A model generated the notes under the pieces. That model did no database searches. It saw only the letters and a list, made by a program, of their open reading frames with translations, and was not told where the DNA came from. Position numbers and translations under genes: made by a program. Below, piece after piece: positions 21,274 to 28,104 of a DNA stretch of 30,904 nt. The stretch spans positions 1 through 30,904 of IMG/VR virus record IMGVR_UViG_3300005531_000024, one strand, 5' to 3'. The DNA is from a virus. The stretch's first letter is position 1. Every line of letters begins with the position of its first letter.

Positions 21274-21666
21274 ATGAAAGGCTTTTCGCTGATTGAATTG
21301 CTTGTCGTTGTCATCATCATTGGGTTGCTGTCGGCGATCGCGCTCCCACTGTGGCTCACTCAGGCAAACAAAGCTAAAACTGCTGAGGCATATACCACTC
21401 TCAGAGCAGCAAACCAGGCCCAGCTACTTTACTTTTTGCAGCACAACGCCTTTGCCACGAATGCTAACGATCTACAAGCAGGCATTGCGCTAGAAAGCCC
21501 CAATTATGTTTATGCGGTCACGGGCAGCGTAACCGCTGGTGATACGGAGGCGCATCCCAAAGGCTGGCTGGTGCCAGGGTTCCGAGGTTGCGTCTTCGCA
21601 CAGCCAACCGATAAACCGGCGATTGAGGCTGGCGGTTTAGGCCAAAGTCCACCCCCATGCGAGTGA
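21274..21666 (+). CDS. Type IV pilin-like protein in the head module
   Basis: This 130-residue protein has a textbook class III signal: MKG followed by FSLIELLVVVIIIGLLSAIALP, with prepilin peptidase cleavage expected after Gly3 and the conserved Glu at mature position 5. The hydrophobic helix continues into QANKAKTAEAYTTLRAANQAQLLYFLQHNAF. The C-terminal part (NYVYAVTGSV, GFRGCVFAQP, PPPCE) resembles cyanobacterial type IV pilin-like G/H proteins and has two Cys that could form the usual pilin disulfide. The product should be processed by the host prepilin peptidase and enter the pilus or a pseudopilus. It lies between a strong terminator and the MuF-like gene, only 3 bases from the latter, so it is co-transcribed with phage genes. 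Pilins are not known to me as virion components. Confidence 0.93.
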   Translation: MKGFSLIELLVVVIIIGLLSAIALPLWLTQANKAKTAEAYTTLRAANQAQLLYFLQHNAFATNANDLQAGIALESPNYVYAVTGSVTAGDTEAHPKGWLVPGFRGCVFAQPTDKPAIEAGGLGQSPPPCE

Positions 21667-21669
21667 ACC

Positions 21670-22335
21670 ATGCCGTTTAGCACCGAAGAAATTTCTTACA
21701 ATCCCCGTGCTGGTCGGTATGTCCGCAGCGATGGCAAATTCGTGGGCAAAGAAGTGATCCGCAACCTGGTAGATCAAGAACAACAGCAGCTCAAGGTACG
21801 TTTGCAAGCTCATACTCGTTTGATGACAAACCAGCAGATCACGCTGACAGAATGGCAGCTACGGATGAGCGAAAGCCTACGGGATAGCCATTTGCGAATA
21901 GGCATTTTGGGCGCGGGTGGTCAGGCTCGTGCTCAATCACAGCATTTCGGTGCAATCGGATATCAACTACGACGCCAATATCAATACGTGGACGGCTTTG
22001 CACGGGCGCTGTACGAAGGTAAGTTAACCCGAGAGCAGGCATTAAGACGTGCGGGCAGCTACGCCGATTCGATTAACACTACCTTTCACCGGGCAGAGCA
22101 AATCAGCCGGGAGGATGAAGGGTTTGATGAAGCGCTGCGATCGCTCGATCCACAGGCACGGCATTGCGGATCGTGTGTTGAGCACAGCACCAATGGCGAA
22201 TGGCGACCGACGAGCCAGGTTGTCCCTCCAGGCACTAACTGCGCGTGTGGGCAGCACTGCAAATGTCAGATCTATTACCGACGCAGCAACCGACCCAACC
22301 CAACCATCCTCAACCGGGGAACTCTAGCCGCGTGA
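21670..22335 (+). CDS. MuF-like minor head protein
   Basis: The 221-residue protein resembles the Mu F / SPP1 gp7 family of minor capsid proteins that follow the portal and enter the capsid. The N-terminal half is helical (EVIRNLVDQEQQQLKVRLQAHTRLM) and the middle contains YVDGFARALYEGKLTREQALRRAGSYADSINTTFHRAEQ. The C-terminus carries HCGSCVEH, then VVPPGTNCACGQHCKCQIYYR, i.e. Cys 166, 169, 191, 193, 197 and 199. MuF domains usually end with C-x-x-C and "PPxHxNCRC" signatures, which this matches approximately, with extra Cys. It begins three bases after the pilin stop. Its place after the portal supports the call. Confidence 0.8.
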   Translation: MPFSTEEISYNPRAGRYVRSDGKFVGKEVIRNLVDQEQQQLKVRLQAHTRLMTNQQITLTEWQLRMSESLRDSHLRIGILGAGGQARAQSQHFGAIGYQLRRQYQYVDGFARALYEGKLTREQALRRAGSYADSINTTFHRAEQISREDEGFDEALRSLDPQARHCGSCVEHSTNGEWRPTSQVVPPGTNCACGQHCKCQIYYRRSNRPNPTILNRGTLAA

Positions 22336-22389
22336 GAAATGTTCTAAGTTTTGAACTGTTCCCCCACTCCCCACTCCCCACCCTTATCC

Positions 22390-22764
22390 ATGCCCTGGAA
22401 CACCACCTCTATCCCCACCGACCTGGAGCGCATTCGTCGGGCACTGAAAGTGCCTGCGGAGAAGACCTATCTGGATATCATCCGCTTATCAATGAGCCGT
22501 CTGGAGCTGCAAGCCCCTGACGCGATCGCTACGGTACAGGAAATCCTGGACAACCTGGACAACAACCGGGCGAAACGGATGGCCACCTTGGGTGATGCCA
22601 GTAGTGCACTGATTAAAGCAGATGTACTAGAGTGGCAACCAGGAGCCAAGTCAGACGGCATGGACCAGCTCGAAGCGCTTTGGGTGCAGGAACTTTGTGC
22701 AGCACTTTATCTGGAACTCCCAGTTCCCTCAACCTATGGCAATGGTACCCTCGGACGAAGCTAA
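22390..22764 (+). CDS. Putative head-tail connector protein
   Basis: I choose the ATG at 22390 (124 residues); the frame is open from 22351, but the earlier part is Pro/Ser rich and unlike protein. The product is helical: DLERIRRALKVP, TYLDIIRLSMSRLEL, DAIATVQEILDNLDNNRAKRMA, GMDQLEALWVQELCAALYLEL. This size, position (after the MuF-like gene) and all-helical pattern fit an adaptor-type head-tail connector of the gp6/gp15 type, which extends the portal ring. Identification rests on context and pattern only. It overlaps the next gene. Confidence 0.55.
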   Translation: MPWNTTSIPTDLERIRRALKVPAEKTYLDIIRLSMSRLELQAPDAIATVQEILDNLDNNRAKRMATLGDASSALIKADVLEWQPGAKSDGMDQLEALWVQELCAALYLELPVPSTYGNGTLGRS

Positions 22765-22972
22765 CCAAATATTGGGCGAACTGGCACTGCTGATGGGCAA
22801 TGCCATTCGCCAGCAAGACGTAGATCTGTTGCGCCAGGTCTTGCGCCAGATCGCTGTTACTAGCCCTGACCTGGATGCCCGTTGGGCATTCCGCACTGTG
22901 CAACGAGACCTATCGCCAGAGCAATTGCAATGGTTTGAAGCGGCGATCGCACAAATCCGCAACCCTGAGTAG
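22736..22972 (+). CDS. Small hypothetical protein, 78 residues
   Basis: Starts are available at ATG 22736 or 22742, both inside the end of the preceding gene, so the two are coupled. The product is helical and acidic: SDEANQILGELALLMGNAIRQQDVDLLRQVLRQIAVTS, then DARWAFRTVQRDLSPEQLQWFEAAIAQIRNPE. No known motif is visible. Position suggests a neck, scaffold or connector accessory protein. It ends 68 bases before the next start, and the terminator-like hairpin at 23014-23035 lies between them. Confidence 0.6.
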   Translation: MAMVPSDEANQILGELALLMGNAIRQQDVDLLRQVLRQIAVTSPDLDARWAFRTVQRDLSPEQLQWFEAAIAQIRNPE

Positions 22973-23013
22973 GGAACGGGGAACGCTAGAGCAATAAATT
23001 CAAACGATATTCT

Positions 23014-23035
23014 GCCCTCTGAGTAGAGGGCTTTT
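23014..23035 (+). terminator. Terminator-like hairpin abutting the next start
   Basis: GCCCTCT and AGAGGGC form a 7-bp stem with loop GAGT, followed by TTTTCTGT and the ATG at 23040. It could be a terminator, but its closeness to the start codon suggests attenuation or control of ribosome access instead. Confidence 0.65.
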
Positions 23036-23039
23036 CTGT

Positions 23040-23456
23040 ATGGCAACCCCATTCCCTGATTTTGTTCGCAACACCACACTCACTTTTGAGGTGCCGACGG
23101 GCGACATTACTTTTGATGAGGTGGGCAATGCGATCGCGGAGACTACTAGCATCAGAGTCACCGCCATGCTTGAGGCCAAGGTACCCGCTTATGGCAATAC
23201 CATTCAGCGCGCTCCAGAAATTGACGAGACGGCACTGTATCTAGAAGGCTATTGTCTGGAGCCGATGAAATTGCCACTCAGCATTCTGCCCAAAAATTGG
23301 GCAGTAGCCACTTGGAGCGGCACTCCAGGCTTCTTTTACCTCAATGTTCCGATTAACCCACCTTACGGCAGGGAGGGAATTGGGGCAGTGATGGAGGAGA
23401 GCGCTGGGACTAAAATCGTAGGATGGTTTCAAACATCGAGGGCGGAGTATGCCTGA
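23040..23456 (+). CDS. Hypothetical neck/head-tail joining candidate
   Basis: This 138-residue protein is beta-rich: NTTLTFEVPTGDITFDEVGNAIAETTSIRVTAMLEAKVP, then DETALYLEGYCLEPMKLPLSI and FFYLNVPINPPYGREGIGAVMEE. It is mostly soluble with one Cys. The length and beta-barrel-like pattern fit head-completion (stopper) proteins that follow the adaptor, but I do not recognise the family. A hairpin with a T-tract ends only 4 bases before the ATG, and no Shine-Dalgarno sequence is left free, so initiation may be unusual. The stop overlaps the next ATG by 8 nt. Confidence 0.65.
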   Translation: MATPFPDFVRNTTLTFEVPTGDITFDEVGNAIAETTSIRVTAMLEAKVPAYGNTIQRAPEIDETALYLEGYCLEPMKLPLSILPKNWAVATWSGTPGFFYLNVPINPPYGREGIGAVMEESAGTKIVGWFQTSRAEYA

Positions 23457-24294
23457 TTTTCAAGAGCCATCGGGCGAGGAATTGCGCCGGCAGTCAGAGC
23501 TCATACACGATTATGAGAGCATGATTCTGAACAGGATACAGCCGCGGATGGGGGCTGATTTTGATCGGACTCAGCCTTCGATACAAAGCAGATCCATCCC
23601 CGCACCAAGATTCCTGCATTTACAACACTGGGAACTCTGCCTGGGCGATCCGGGTCTATGCCAAGTCCGTCTTGGCCCCCACTGGCTGGCCTTCCCACTG
23701 TTAGATTTCACACTCAACAACGACGCAATCATCATTCGATTCACTGTTTTGGCTGCTGAGTTTCGAGCACCCATCCGGACTTTTTTACGGCTCCAGGAAG
23801 GAGATATTTTTGGCGACATCTTGGAATGGCGCTATCACAGAGATGCTGGTGACTTAGCGCTCAACGTGATCCTACGGCTACGGCCAGAATCATTTGAAAT
23901 GAGTGCTCAACGAGGCGAAGCCGTCAGGTATAGGTGCACAGTATCCACTGCCCAATATCTGCGCAATGCGACACGCGAAGAACTGCTGATTGAGGGGGGG
24001 CAATCGCTCTCTACATTCCGGTACAACCATGAAGCTCCTGACTCCTACTATCGACGGTTAGATCGTGCTGGGCTGCTACCCGATCGCGCTGAAGCGCTAG
24101 AAGAATTCAGTCAAGGGCGAGCCGTGCTTAATGCATTCAATCAGGCGCAATCTCACTCACTTATCAAACAGCCTGCACTCTGTAATGGATGTCAATACTT
24201 GCACGGCCATACCTACCGCGGCACCAAGCTGGTTTGTGGTATGCATCCTTACGGCAATGGGGAAAACTGCAGTGACTTTAAGGCAAAAACGTAG
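23449..24294 (+). CDS. Two-part protein with a C-terminal Cys4 domain
   Basis: The product has 281 residues. The first 230 are a phage-type mixed alpha/beta region (HWELCLGDPGLCQVRLGPHWLAFPLLDFTLN, IIIRFTVLAAEFRAPIRTFLRL, DLALNVILRLRP) that I do not recognise. The last 40 form a compact domain with Cys 245, 248, 263 and 274: CNGCQYLHGHTYRGTKLVC, GMHPYG, CSDF. I recall this CxxC...LVCxxHPYG...CxDF pattern from many small cyanobacterial proteins, so it looks like a host-type metal-binding module attached to a phage protein. It overlaps the previous gene by 8 nt, and the next ATG follows its stop immediately. Confidence 0.65.
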   Translation: MPDFQEPSGEELRRQSELIHDYESMILNRIQPRMGADFDRTQPSIQSRSIPAPRFLHLQHWELCLGDPGLCQVRLGPHWLAFPLLDFTLNNDAIIIRFTVLAAEFRAPIRTFLRLQEGDIFGDILEWRYHRDAGDLALNVILRLRPESFEMSAQRGEAVRYRCTVSTAQYLRNATREELLIEGGQSLSTFRYNHEAPDSYYRRLDRAGLLPDRAEALEEFSQGRAVLNAFNQAQSHSLIKQPALCNGCQYLHGHTYRGTKLVCGMHPYGNGENCSDFKAKT

Positions 24295-24426
24295 ATGTCT
24301 GGCAACTGGGACTGGAATCGATCGGCGCGGCGGAGCAAGGAAGCACGACGGCTGGAGAAATTGAAGCTGGGTCAGCCCAAGCGAAAACTGCCATCATTGA
24401 AGGGCTTTAAGAAAGACGTGCCATGA
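24295..24426 (+). CDS. 43-residue very basic protein
   Basis: The ATG at 24295 follows the preceding TAG without a gap, and the stop overlaps the next ATG (ATGA at 24423), so coupling on both sides supports a real gene. The product is Arg/Lys rich (WNRSARRSKEARRLEKLKLGQPKRKLPSLKGFKKDVP) and could bind DNA or an acidic capsid or portal surface. No known family; an open frame in another phase over it is a shadow. Confidence 0.65.
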   Translation: MSGNWDWNRSARRSKEARRLEKLKLGQPKRKLPSLKGFKKDVP

Positions 24427-25046
24427 GCATTCCGTTTAACGTTCAGCACCAGATCTGGCTGCACTCGGTCAAGAGTGGAGAGACTTACTGCGAGGGGCTG
24501 AAGCGACGATATCCCAAAGTGCCCGAAAACATCATGGTGCTGGTGACGACAGCGCTGGTGCGCTACTCCCATGAGAGTGTGTTGGATGCCATTCGTGATC
24601 GCCCACCACAGGAATGGGTAGAGGCATCACCAGACGATGAAATCGACAAATTTTGCGGTGTACTGCTGACCTGGGTAGACCCAGTGATGCAGAAAGCGTT
24701 TGATTGCCTTTCAGGGATGATTGCGCCCCAAGAAGCACACGATCGCGCCCAGGCGTACCGGGAAGAATTACTCCAAACCTTTCCCGCATCGACTCACAAA
24801 GGGGTCAATGATTTGCTGGTCTCAACAGGCACGATCGATTTTCTGGTGGAGACCGATCGCCGTTGGTGGCAGTACAACCGGGAACATCTGTCTGATCGTC
24901 AGGAAGTCATCGATCGCCTACGGCAAGTCGCTCGGCAAATCATGCAGGAATGTGCAGAGGCAAATCAACAGGCAGAGGAAGTAGTGGAGCAGTTTAAGGG
25001 CTTTGCCAAACGTGCGGCACAGTCGAGCAAGCGTACTCTGAACTAA
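24423..25046 (+). CDS. Hypothetical helical protein, 207 residues
   Basis: The protein starts with SIPFNVQHQIWLHSVKSGETYCEGLKRRYPKVPENIMVLVTTAL and is nearly all helical. The C-terminal third (DRQEVIDRLRQVARQIMQECAEANQQAEEVVEQFKGFAKRAAQ) should form a coiled coil. In phage genomes such a protein in this place could be a scaffold, a head-completion protein or an internal protein. It lacks features of an HK97-type capsid protein, and no protease motif was seen. It begins inside the stop of the 43-residue gene. Confidence 0.6.
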   Translation: MSIPFNVQHQIWLHSVKSGETYCEGLKRRYPKVPENIMVLVTTALVRYSHESVLDAIRDRPPQEWVEASPDDEIDKFCGVLLTWVDPVMQKAFDCLSGMIAPQEAHDRAQAYREELLQTFPASTHKGVNDLLVSTGTIDFLVETDRRWWQYNREHLSDRQEVIDRLRQVARQIMQECAEANQQAEEVVEQFKGFAKRAAQSSKRTLN

Positions 25047-25050
25047 CCGC

Positions 25051-25068
25051 TGCGGGAACACCAGGGCA
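25051..25068 (+). promoter_or_regulatory. 18-bp leader repeat, copy 1
   Basis: TGCGGGAACACCAGGGCA lies directly after the stop at 25046 and starts 36 nt before the ATG at 25087. The identical 18-mer starts 36 nt before the ATG at 29393. AGGGCA can pair with TGCTCT further on as a weak hairpin. Candidate promoter or translation element. Confidence 0.6.
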
Positions 25069-25086
25069 CTATTATGCTCTGAGACG

Positions 25087-25545
25087 ATGACTGAACCCAA
25101 ACAATTGCACCACCAGGACATCGCACTTGAACAGCAGACACAGCAGAAGTGCTCACCACCAGAACTCACGCTCGAACAGCAGATGCAGCAGAAATGCCGA
25201 GAATGGCAGCAACGGCTGAGGCTGGCTGATTGGGATGTAACTGTAAAAGTTGTGCCTGCCATGGATATGAGCAGTACGCAAGCGCAGGGCTGTATTCACT
25301 GGCGCATAACCGAGAAAACGGCAGACATTAAGCTGGTTACACCGGAAGATGCTGTTAAGCAGAACCCAATGCGACCCTACAACCTTGAAGAGACGCTGAT
25401 CCATGAGTTGCTGCATCTGCACATGGCACCGTTTGAACCAGACTCAAGTGAACAGACTGAGTGTATGGCAATGGAGTGGACGATTAACGCGATCGCGGGT
25501 GCCTTGCTCAAACTAGCAAACTCACAGGAGTCGGCAAATGTTTAA
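25087..25545 (+). CDS. Zincin-like metallopeptidase-family protein
   Basis: The 152-residue product carries LIHELLHLHMAPF with the HExxH zinc motif at residues 106-110 and a downstream acidic helix (ECMAMEWTINAIAGALLKL, candidate third ligand Glu130), a pattern of small phage zincin-like proteins. It could cut a capsid or host protein, but small phage zincins have unclear roles. The N-terminal 40 residues contain a duplicated segment, LEQQTQQKC and LEQQMQQKC, encoded by a 27-bp imperfect direct repeat. The core begins near REWQQRLRLADWDVTVKVV. It has the 18-bp leader repeat upstream and an 8-nt overlap with the next gene. Confidence 0.75.
   Translation: MTEPKQLHHQDIALEQQTQQKCSPPELTLEQQMQQKCREWQQRLRLADWDVTVKVVPAMDMSSTQAQGCIHWRITEKTADIKLVTPEDAVKQNPMRPYNLEETLIHELLHLHMAPFEPDSSEQTECMAMEWTINAIAGALLKLANSQESANV
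25126..25197 (+). repeat. Internal 27-bp direct repeat in the zincin gene
   Basis: Positions 25126-25152 and 25171-25197 match at 23 of 27 bases and encode LEQQTQQKC and LEQQMQQKC. The 45-bp period keeps the frame, suggesting a recent in-frame duplication in the N-terminal extension. Confidence 0.75.
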
Positions 25546-25753
25546 CTGGTCAAATCAGCGAATCGCCATCTTAGATTTCGTCATGGCTGGCAGTAGTTTT
25601 AGCGGCTGGATTGCCAATGTGCTGAAAGCACACGACCCGCTCAATCCCTACGCGATCATTAATCTCTCCTGTGCGGCGGTTTTGCTTTTTATAGGTTTGG
25701 TGCGGTTGGGCAAAATTAAAGGCATTGAGGCAGAAGACAACGATGAATTTTGA
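25538..25753 (+). CDS. Small membrane protein, 71 residues
   Basis: One clear membrane segment lies at about 39-58 (AIINLSCAAVLLFIGLVRL). A less hydrophobic helix at about 9-30 (IAILDFVMAGSSFSGWIANVLK) may be a second. The C-terminus is acidic (IEAEDNDEF). The two-segment layout would suit a holin-like or infection-related membrane protein, but no lysis cassette is adjacent. It overlaps the previous stop by 8 nt and the next start by 11 nt. Confidence 0.6.
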   Translation: MFNWSNQRIAILDFVMAGSSFSGWIANVLKAHDPLNPYAIINLSCAAVLLFIGLVRLGKIKGIEAEDNDEF

Positions 25754-26036
25754 ACTCAAAACAACGGGCAATGCTACTCCACGCAGTACCACCGTGACGC
25801 TGGATGGGCAAGATATTGGCGATCGTGCGTTCAACATTGAGCTTGAGCTTGCCATTCCAGCTAATGGACTGGCGATACTCAAAATTCATTTCCATGAAAC
25901 CGACGCGAATGGCAACCTGCGGCTGGGGGGTGAAGGCGAAAATCGGCACCTGCTGACTAAAACCGTCTCTTACACTGGCTCATTCACCATCTCTGGCGAT
26001 GTGAAACAACTTCTGGAACCAGTCGATGGGGATTAA
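25743..26036 (+). CDS. Small beta-rich hypothetical protein
   Basis: I use the ATG at 25743 (97 residues); the frame is open earlier, but that part overlaps the preceding gene. The sequence alternates strands: NFELKTTGNATPRSTTVTLDGQDIG, FNIELELAIPANGLAILKIHFHETD, HLLTKTVSYTGSFTISGDVKQLL. It is likely a single beta-sandwich virion or accessory protein. It overlaps the next ATG (26026) by 11 nt. Confidence 0.6.
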   Translation: MNFELKTTGNATPRSTTVTLDGQDIGDRAFNIELELAIPANGLAILKIHFHETDANGNLRLGGEGENRHLLTKTVSYTGSFTISGDVKQLLEPVDGD

Positions 26037-26433
26037 TTTCGATCGTGCCAAGCTCAACGCTGGCATCACCAAAGCATTCACGAAAACCGCTGAGGTGTAT
26101 GCGGCTCAGTTGCAGGTAGAACTGGACACCCCTGAGTGGCAGTGGACAGGAAAGGAAACCAAACGGCGTAACGGGGAAGTCGTCGATTCCCCACGGGACA
26201 TCAACGACACGGCAGAACTATTAGATTCGCAGCAGCCGGTGGTGATTGAAGAAAAGGGTGACGTGACGGTTGCCACAATCGAATATGACTGTGACCATGC
26301 AGCAGTAGTCTACACAGGCTGGACGGATGATCAGACGGTTTATCCTGGTCGTCAGTGGGATAAAGCGGCTCAGGAGCACATGAATGTGACTCAGCATTTT
26401 GCCGAACACTTGAAGAAGGAGCTAGGACTATGA
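26026..26433 (+). CDS. HK97 gp10-like tail/neck protein
   Basis: The 135-residue length, the position before the tail-terminator candidate and the C-terminal signature YTGWTDDQTVYPGRQWDKAAQEHMNVTQHFAEHL fit the HK97 gp10-like family of head-tail joining proteins (typically G-T/Y-x-x-x-YPGRxW near the end). The N-terminus is helical (INFDRAKLNAGITKAFTKTAEVYAAQLQ). The protein is expected at the tail end facing the head. Overlaps on both sides (11 nt before, ATGA after) show tight coupling. The family call is moderately sure. Confidence 0.65.
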   Translation: MGINFDRAKLNAGITKAFTKTAEVYAAQLQVELDTPEWQWTGKETKRRNGEVVDSPRDINDTAELLDSQQPVVIEEKGDVTVATIEYDCDHAAVVYTGWTDDQTVYPGRQWDKAAQEHMNVTQHFAEHLKKELGL

Positions 26434-26702
26434 CCGAAGATAAACCTGTGATTGAAGATAAAGCACCCTGTATTAAAGGCACGATCGACAAGCAAGCAGC
26501 GCTCATTGTCGACCTTCAAAAACGACTTAGAGAAGCCTGTATCAGGAACAATGCCGAAGACTCTAACCAGTTTGCTCAGGCAATGCTGGTAGCCACACAA
26601 ACCTGGAAGCTACTTTTGGATACCTGGGAAGACGTAAAGCCAAAACCAGCGGCGACCTATCAAACCTATCAATCAGACCCAACCCTTAGGAGAGGGCCAT
26701 GA
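26430..26702 (+). CDS. Small hypothetical protein, 90 residues
   Basis: Coupled on both sides by ATGA overlaps. The central part is helical (IDKQAALIVDLQKRLREACIRNNAEDSNQFAQAMLVATQTWKLLLDTWED). Both ends are polar and Pro/Tyr rich. No family is recognised; it may be a small tail accessory protein. Confidence 0.6.
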   Translation: MTEDKPVIEDKAPCIKGTIDKQAALIVDLQKRLREACIRNNAEDSNQFAQAMLVATQTWKLLLDTWEDVKPKPAATYQTYQSDPTLRRGP

Positions 26703-27106
26703 AAGCTGAAGATTTGCGCGATCGCATCCTTCTCCTCTTAGCGGAGGAGTTAGGCACCTACACCATTGGGAAGCCCCCGCTGACCAATGATTCGCCTGCG
26801 ATCTGCATCCAGGATTCGGGTGAGACACGGCCTAATGATCGCGCCATCACTGGGCTAGAGATCATTATTCGTCGTAGTCCTGAACGAAACTCTCCAGCCG
26901 TTTATGGCGGTGTTCATCGCCAGAGAGTATGGCAACTTTTTCTGGTGCAGCACCAGGGCTGCCACACTCTACAGACCGCGATCGACAAGTTAGAGTTGTC
27001 CTTCCCCAATACAAAATCGATTGTCATTGGTGCAAACCAACAGAAGAACATCCGCGAACAGGTTAGCGTCAAGATTCCTGACATGACGGAGTTTGCCAAA
27101 CAATAA
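26699..27106 (+). CDS. Tail terminator / tail completion candidate
   Basis: The 135-residue product has an N-terminal helix (MKAEDLRDRILLLLAEELGTY), strands with ICIQDS and LEIIIRRSPE, then VWQLFLVQHQGCHTLQTAIDKLELSFPNTKSIVIG and VSVKIPDM. The alternating pattern and place, directly before the major tail protein, fit the lambda gpU / tail terminator type, which caps the tail tube. Recognition is by context and pattern only. It overlaps the preceding stop as ATGA. Confidence 0.6.
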   Translation: MKAEDLRDRILLLLAEELGTYTIGKPPLTNDSPAICIQDSGETRPNDRAITGLEIIIRRSPERNSPAVYGGVHRQRVWQLFLVQHQGCHTLQTAIDKLELSFPNTKSIVIGANQQKNIREQVSVKIPDMTEFAKQ

Positions 27107-27128
27107 AGGCCTGGAAGAGCAGAGCGAG

Positions 27129-27159
27129 GGAATACCACAAGCGACCACCCTCGCGAGGG
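27129..27159 (+). promoter_or_regulatory. Leader element before the major tail protein
   Basis: GGGAATACCACA (27128-27139) resembles the leader box before 20819 (GGAATACCACA is shared exactly). The perfect palindrome CCCTCGCGAGGG (27148-27159) follows, about 11 bases before the ATG at 27171. It may stabilise or regulate translation of an abundant protein. Confidence 0.45.
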
Positions 27160-27170
27160 ATTCCGCTTCC

Positions 27171-28088
27171 ATGTCTCAAAATTTTGTCATCGGTGTACAA
27201 ACCGAAATTCTGTTTGGCATTATGCCGGGTGAGCTACTCTTGCTCGACAATCCGACCGCTCCGCCCGATGTCGTGATGACCACCAGCGCTGCCGCAAATG
27301 CCGGTACTGCAACGATCGCGCTGACCGCCTTGACCAAGCCCGTTGCGGCTGGTAGCTTACTCAAGTTTGCCGTGCCCGTGCTGGTAACGCTCTCTGCCAA
27401 TGCCGCCGAGAATGCAACCAGCCTGGCTGTATCAGCATTGTCAGGCGATATTCCTGACAACTCCACGATCTACTTCTTTAATGCTGGCTTTCAGGTCAAC
27501 ACTACGGCAGAGGCCGCCAACGCTGCGACGACCGTACCGATCGATCCATTGCCTGCGGCCCTAGAGAGCGGTGCGGTTGGTTACTACTTCACCACGGCAT
27601 TTAAGCTCGCGTATTCCACCAAAGATGCCAAGACAGGCGATACCAGCTTGTTTGTTGAACCACTGGCAGAAACGATCGCAACTGGTTCTGTGTGCCTGCA
27701 CTCTGGGTTGCAACTACTGCAAGGTGGGACGACATCCGACGAACAAATCCAGTCCAAGGACACCGAATCGCAGATTTACGGCAAGGGCTTGATTTACAGC
27801 ACCGGGAAAGTCACTGGTGCAAGCTGGCAGGTCAGCTATTCGTTTAACGTGCTGCCCAGCGACCCTGGCTATTTCAGCTTGAAATATGCCGCAGCGAATG
27901 CGATCGCAGGTGTGCGCGGCTGGGTGAGAAAGCTTGATCCGGCTCCCGATGGTTACACCGTTGGGGAACGCATTGAAGGCGTTTGCGACGTGACTGATTT
28001 TTCGAAGACTAACCCTTCGGACAATATCATCACAGGCAAATGCACGTTCAAAGGCCGCGGTACACCAACGATTGGGCACTACGCCTAA
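27171..28088 (+). CDS. Major tail protein with tandem repeats
   Basis: I choose the ATG at 27171 (305 residues), since the frame from 27093 runs through the previous gene and its leader. The C-terminal part (SKDTESQIYGKGLIYSTGKVTGASWQVSYSFNVLPSDPGY, and CKFKG-like end IITGKCTFKGRG) fits a tail tube protein. The N-terminal half holds four related units of about 35 residues (about 33-67, 68-103, 104-140, 141-177), each with an Ala/Asn/Thr strand and a hydrophobic ending, for example VTLSANAAENATSLAVSAL; similar repeats occur in many phage structural proteins. They probably decorate the tube surface. It precedes the chaperone gene, as in most long-tailed phages. Confidence 0.78.
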   Translation: MSQNFVIGVQTEILFGIMPGELLLLDNPTAPPDVVMTTSAAANAGTATIALTALTKPVAAGSLLKFAVPVLVTLSANAAENATSLAVSALSGDIPDNSTIYFFNAGFQVNTTAEAANAATTVPIDPLPAALESGAVGYYFTTAFKLAYSTKDAKTGDTSLFVEPLAETIATGSVCLHSGLQLLQGGTTSDEQIQSKDTESQIYGKGLIYSTGKVTGASWQVSYSFNVLPSDPGYFSLKYAAANAIAGVRGWVRKLDPAPDGYTVGERIEGVCDVTDFSKTNPSDNIITGKCTFKGRGTPTIGHYA

Positions 28089-28104
28089 CCAATCACTGAA
28101 GGAA

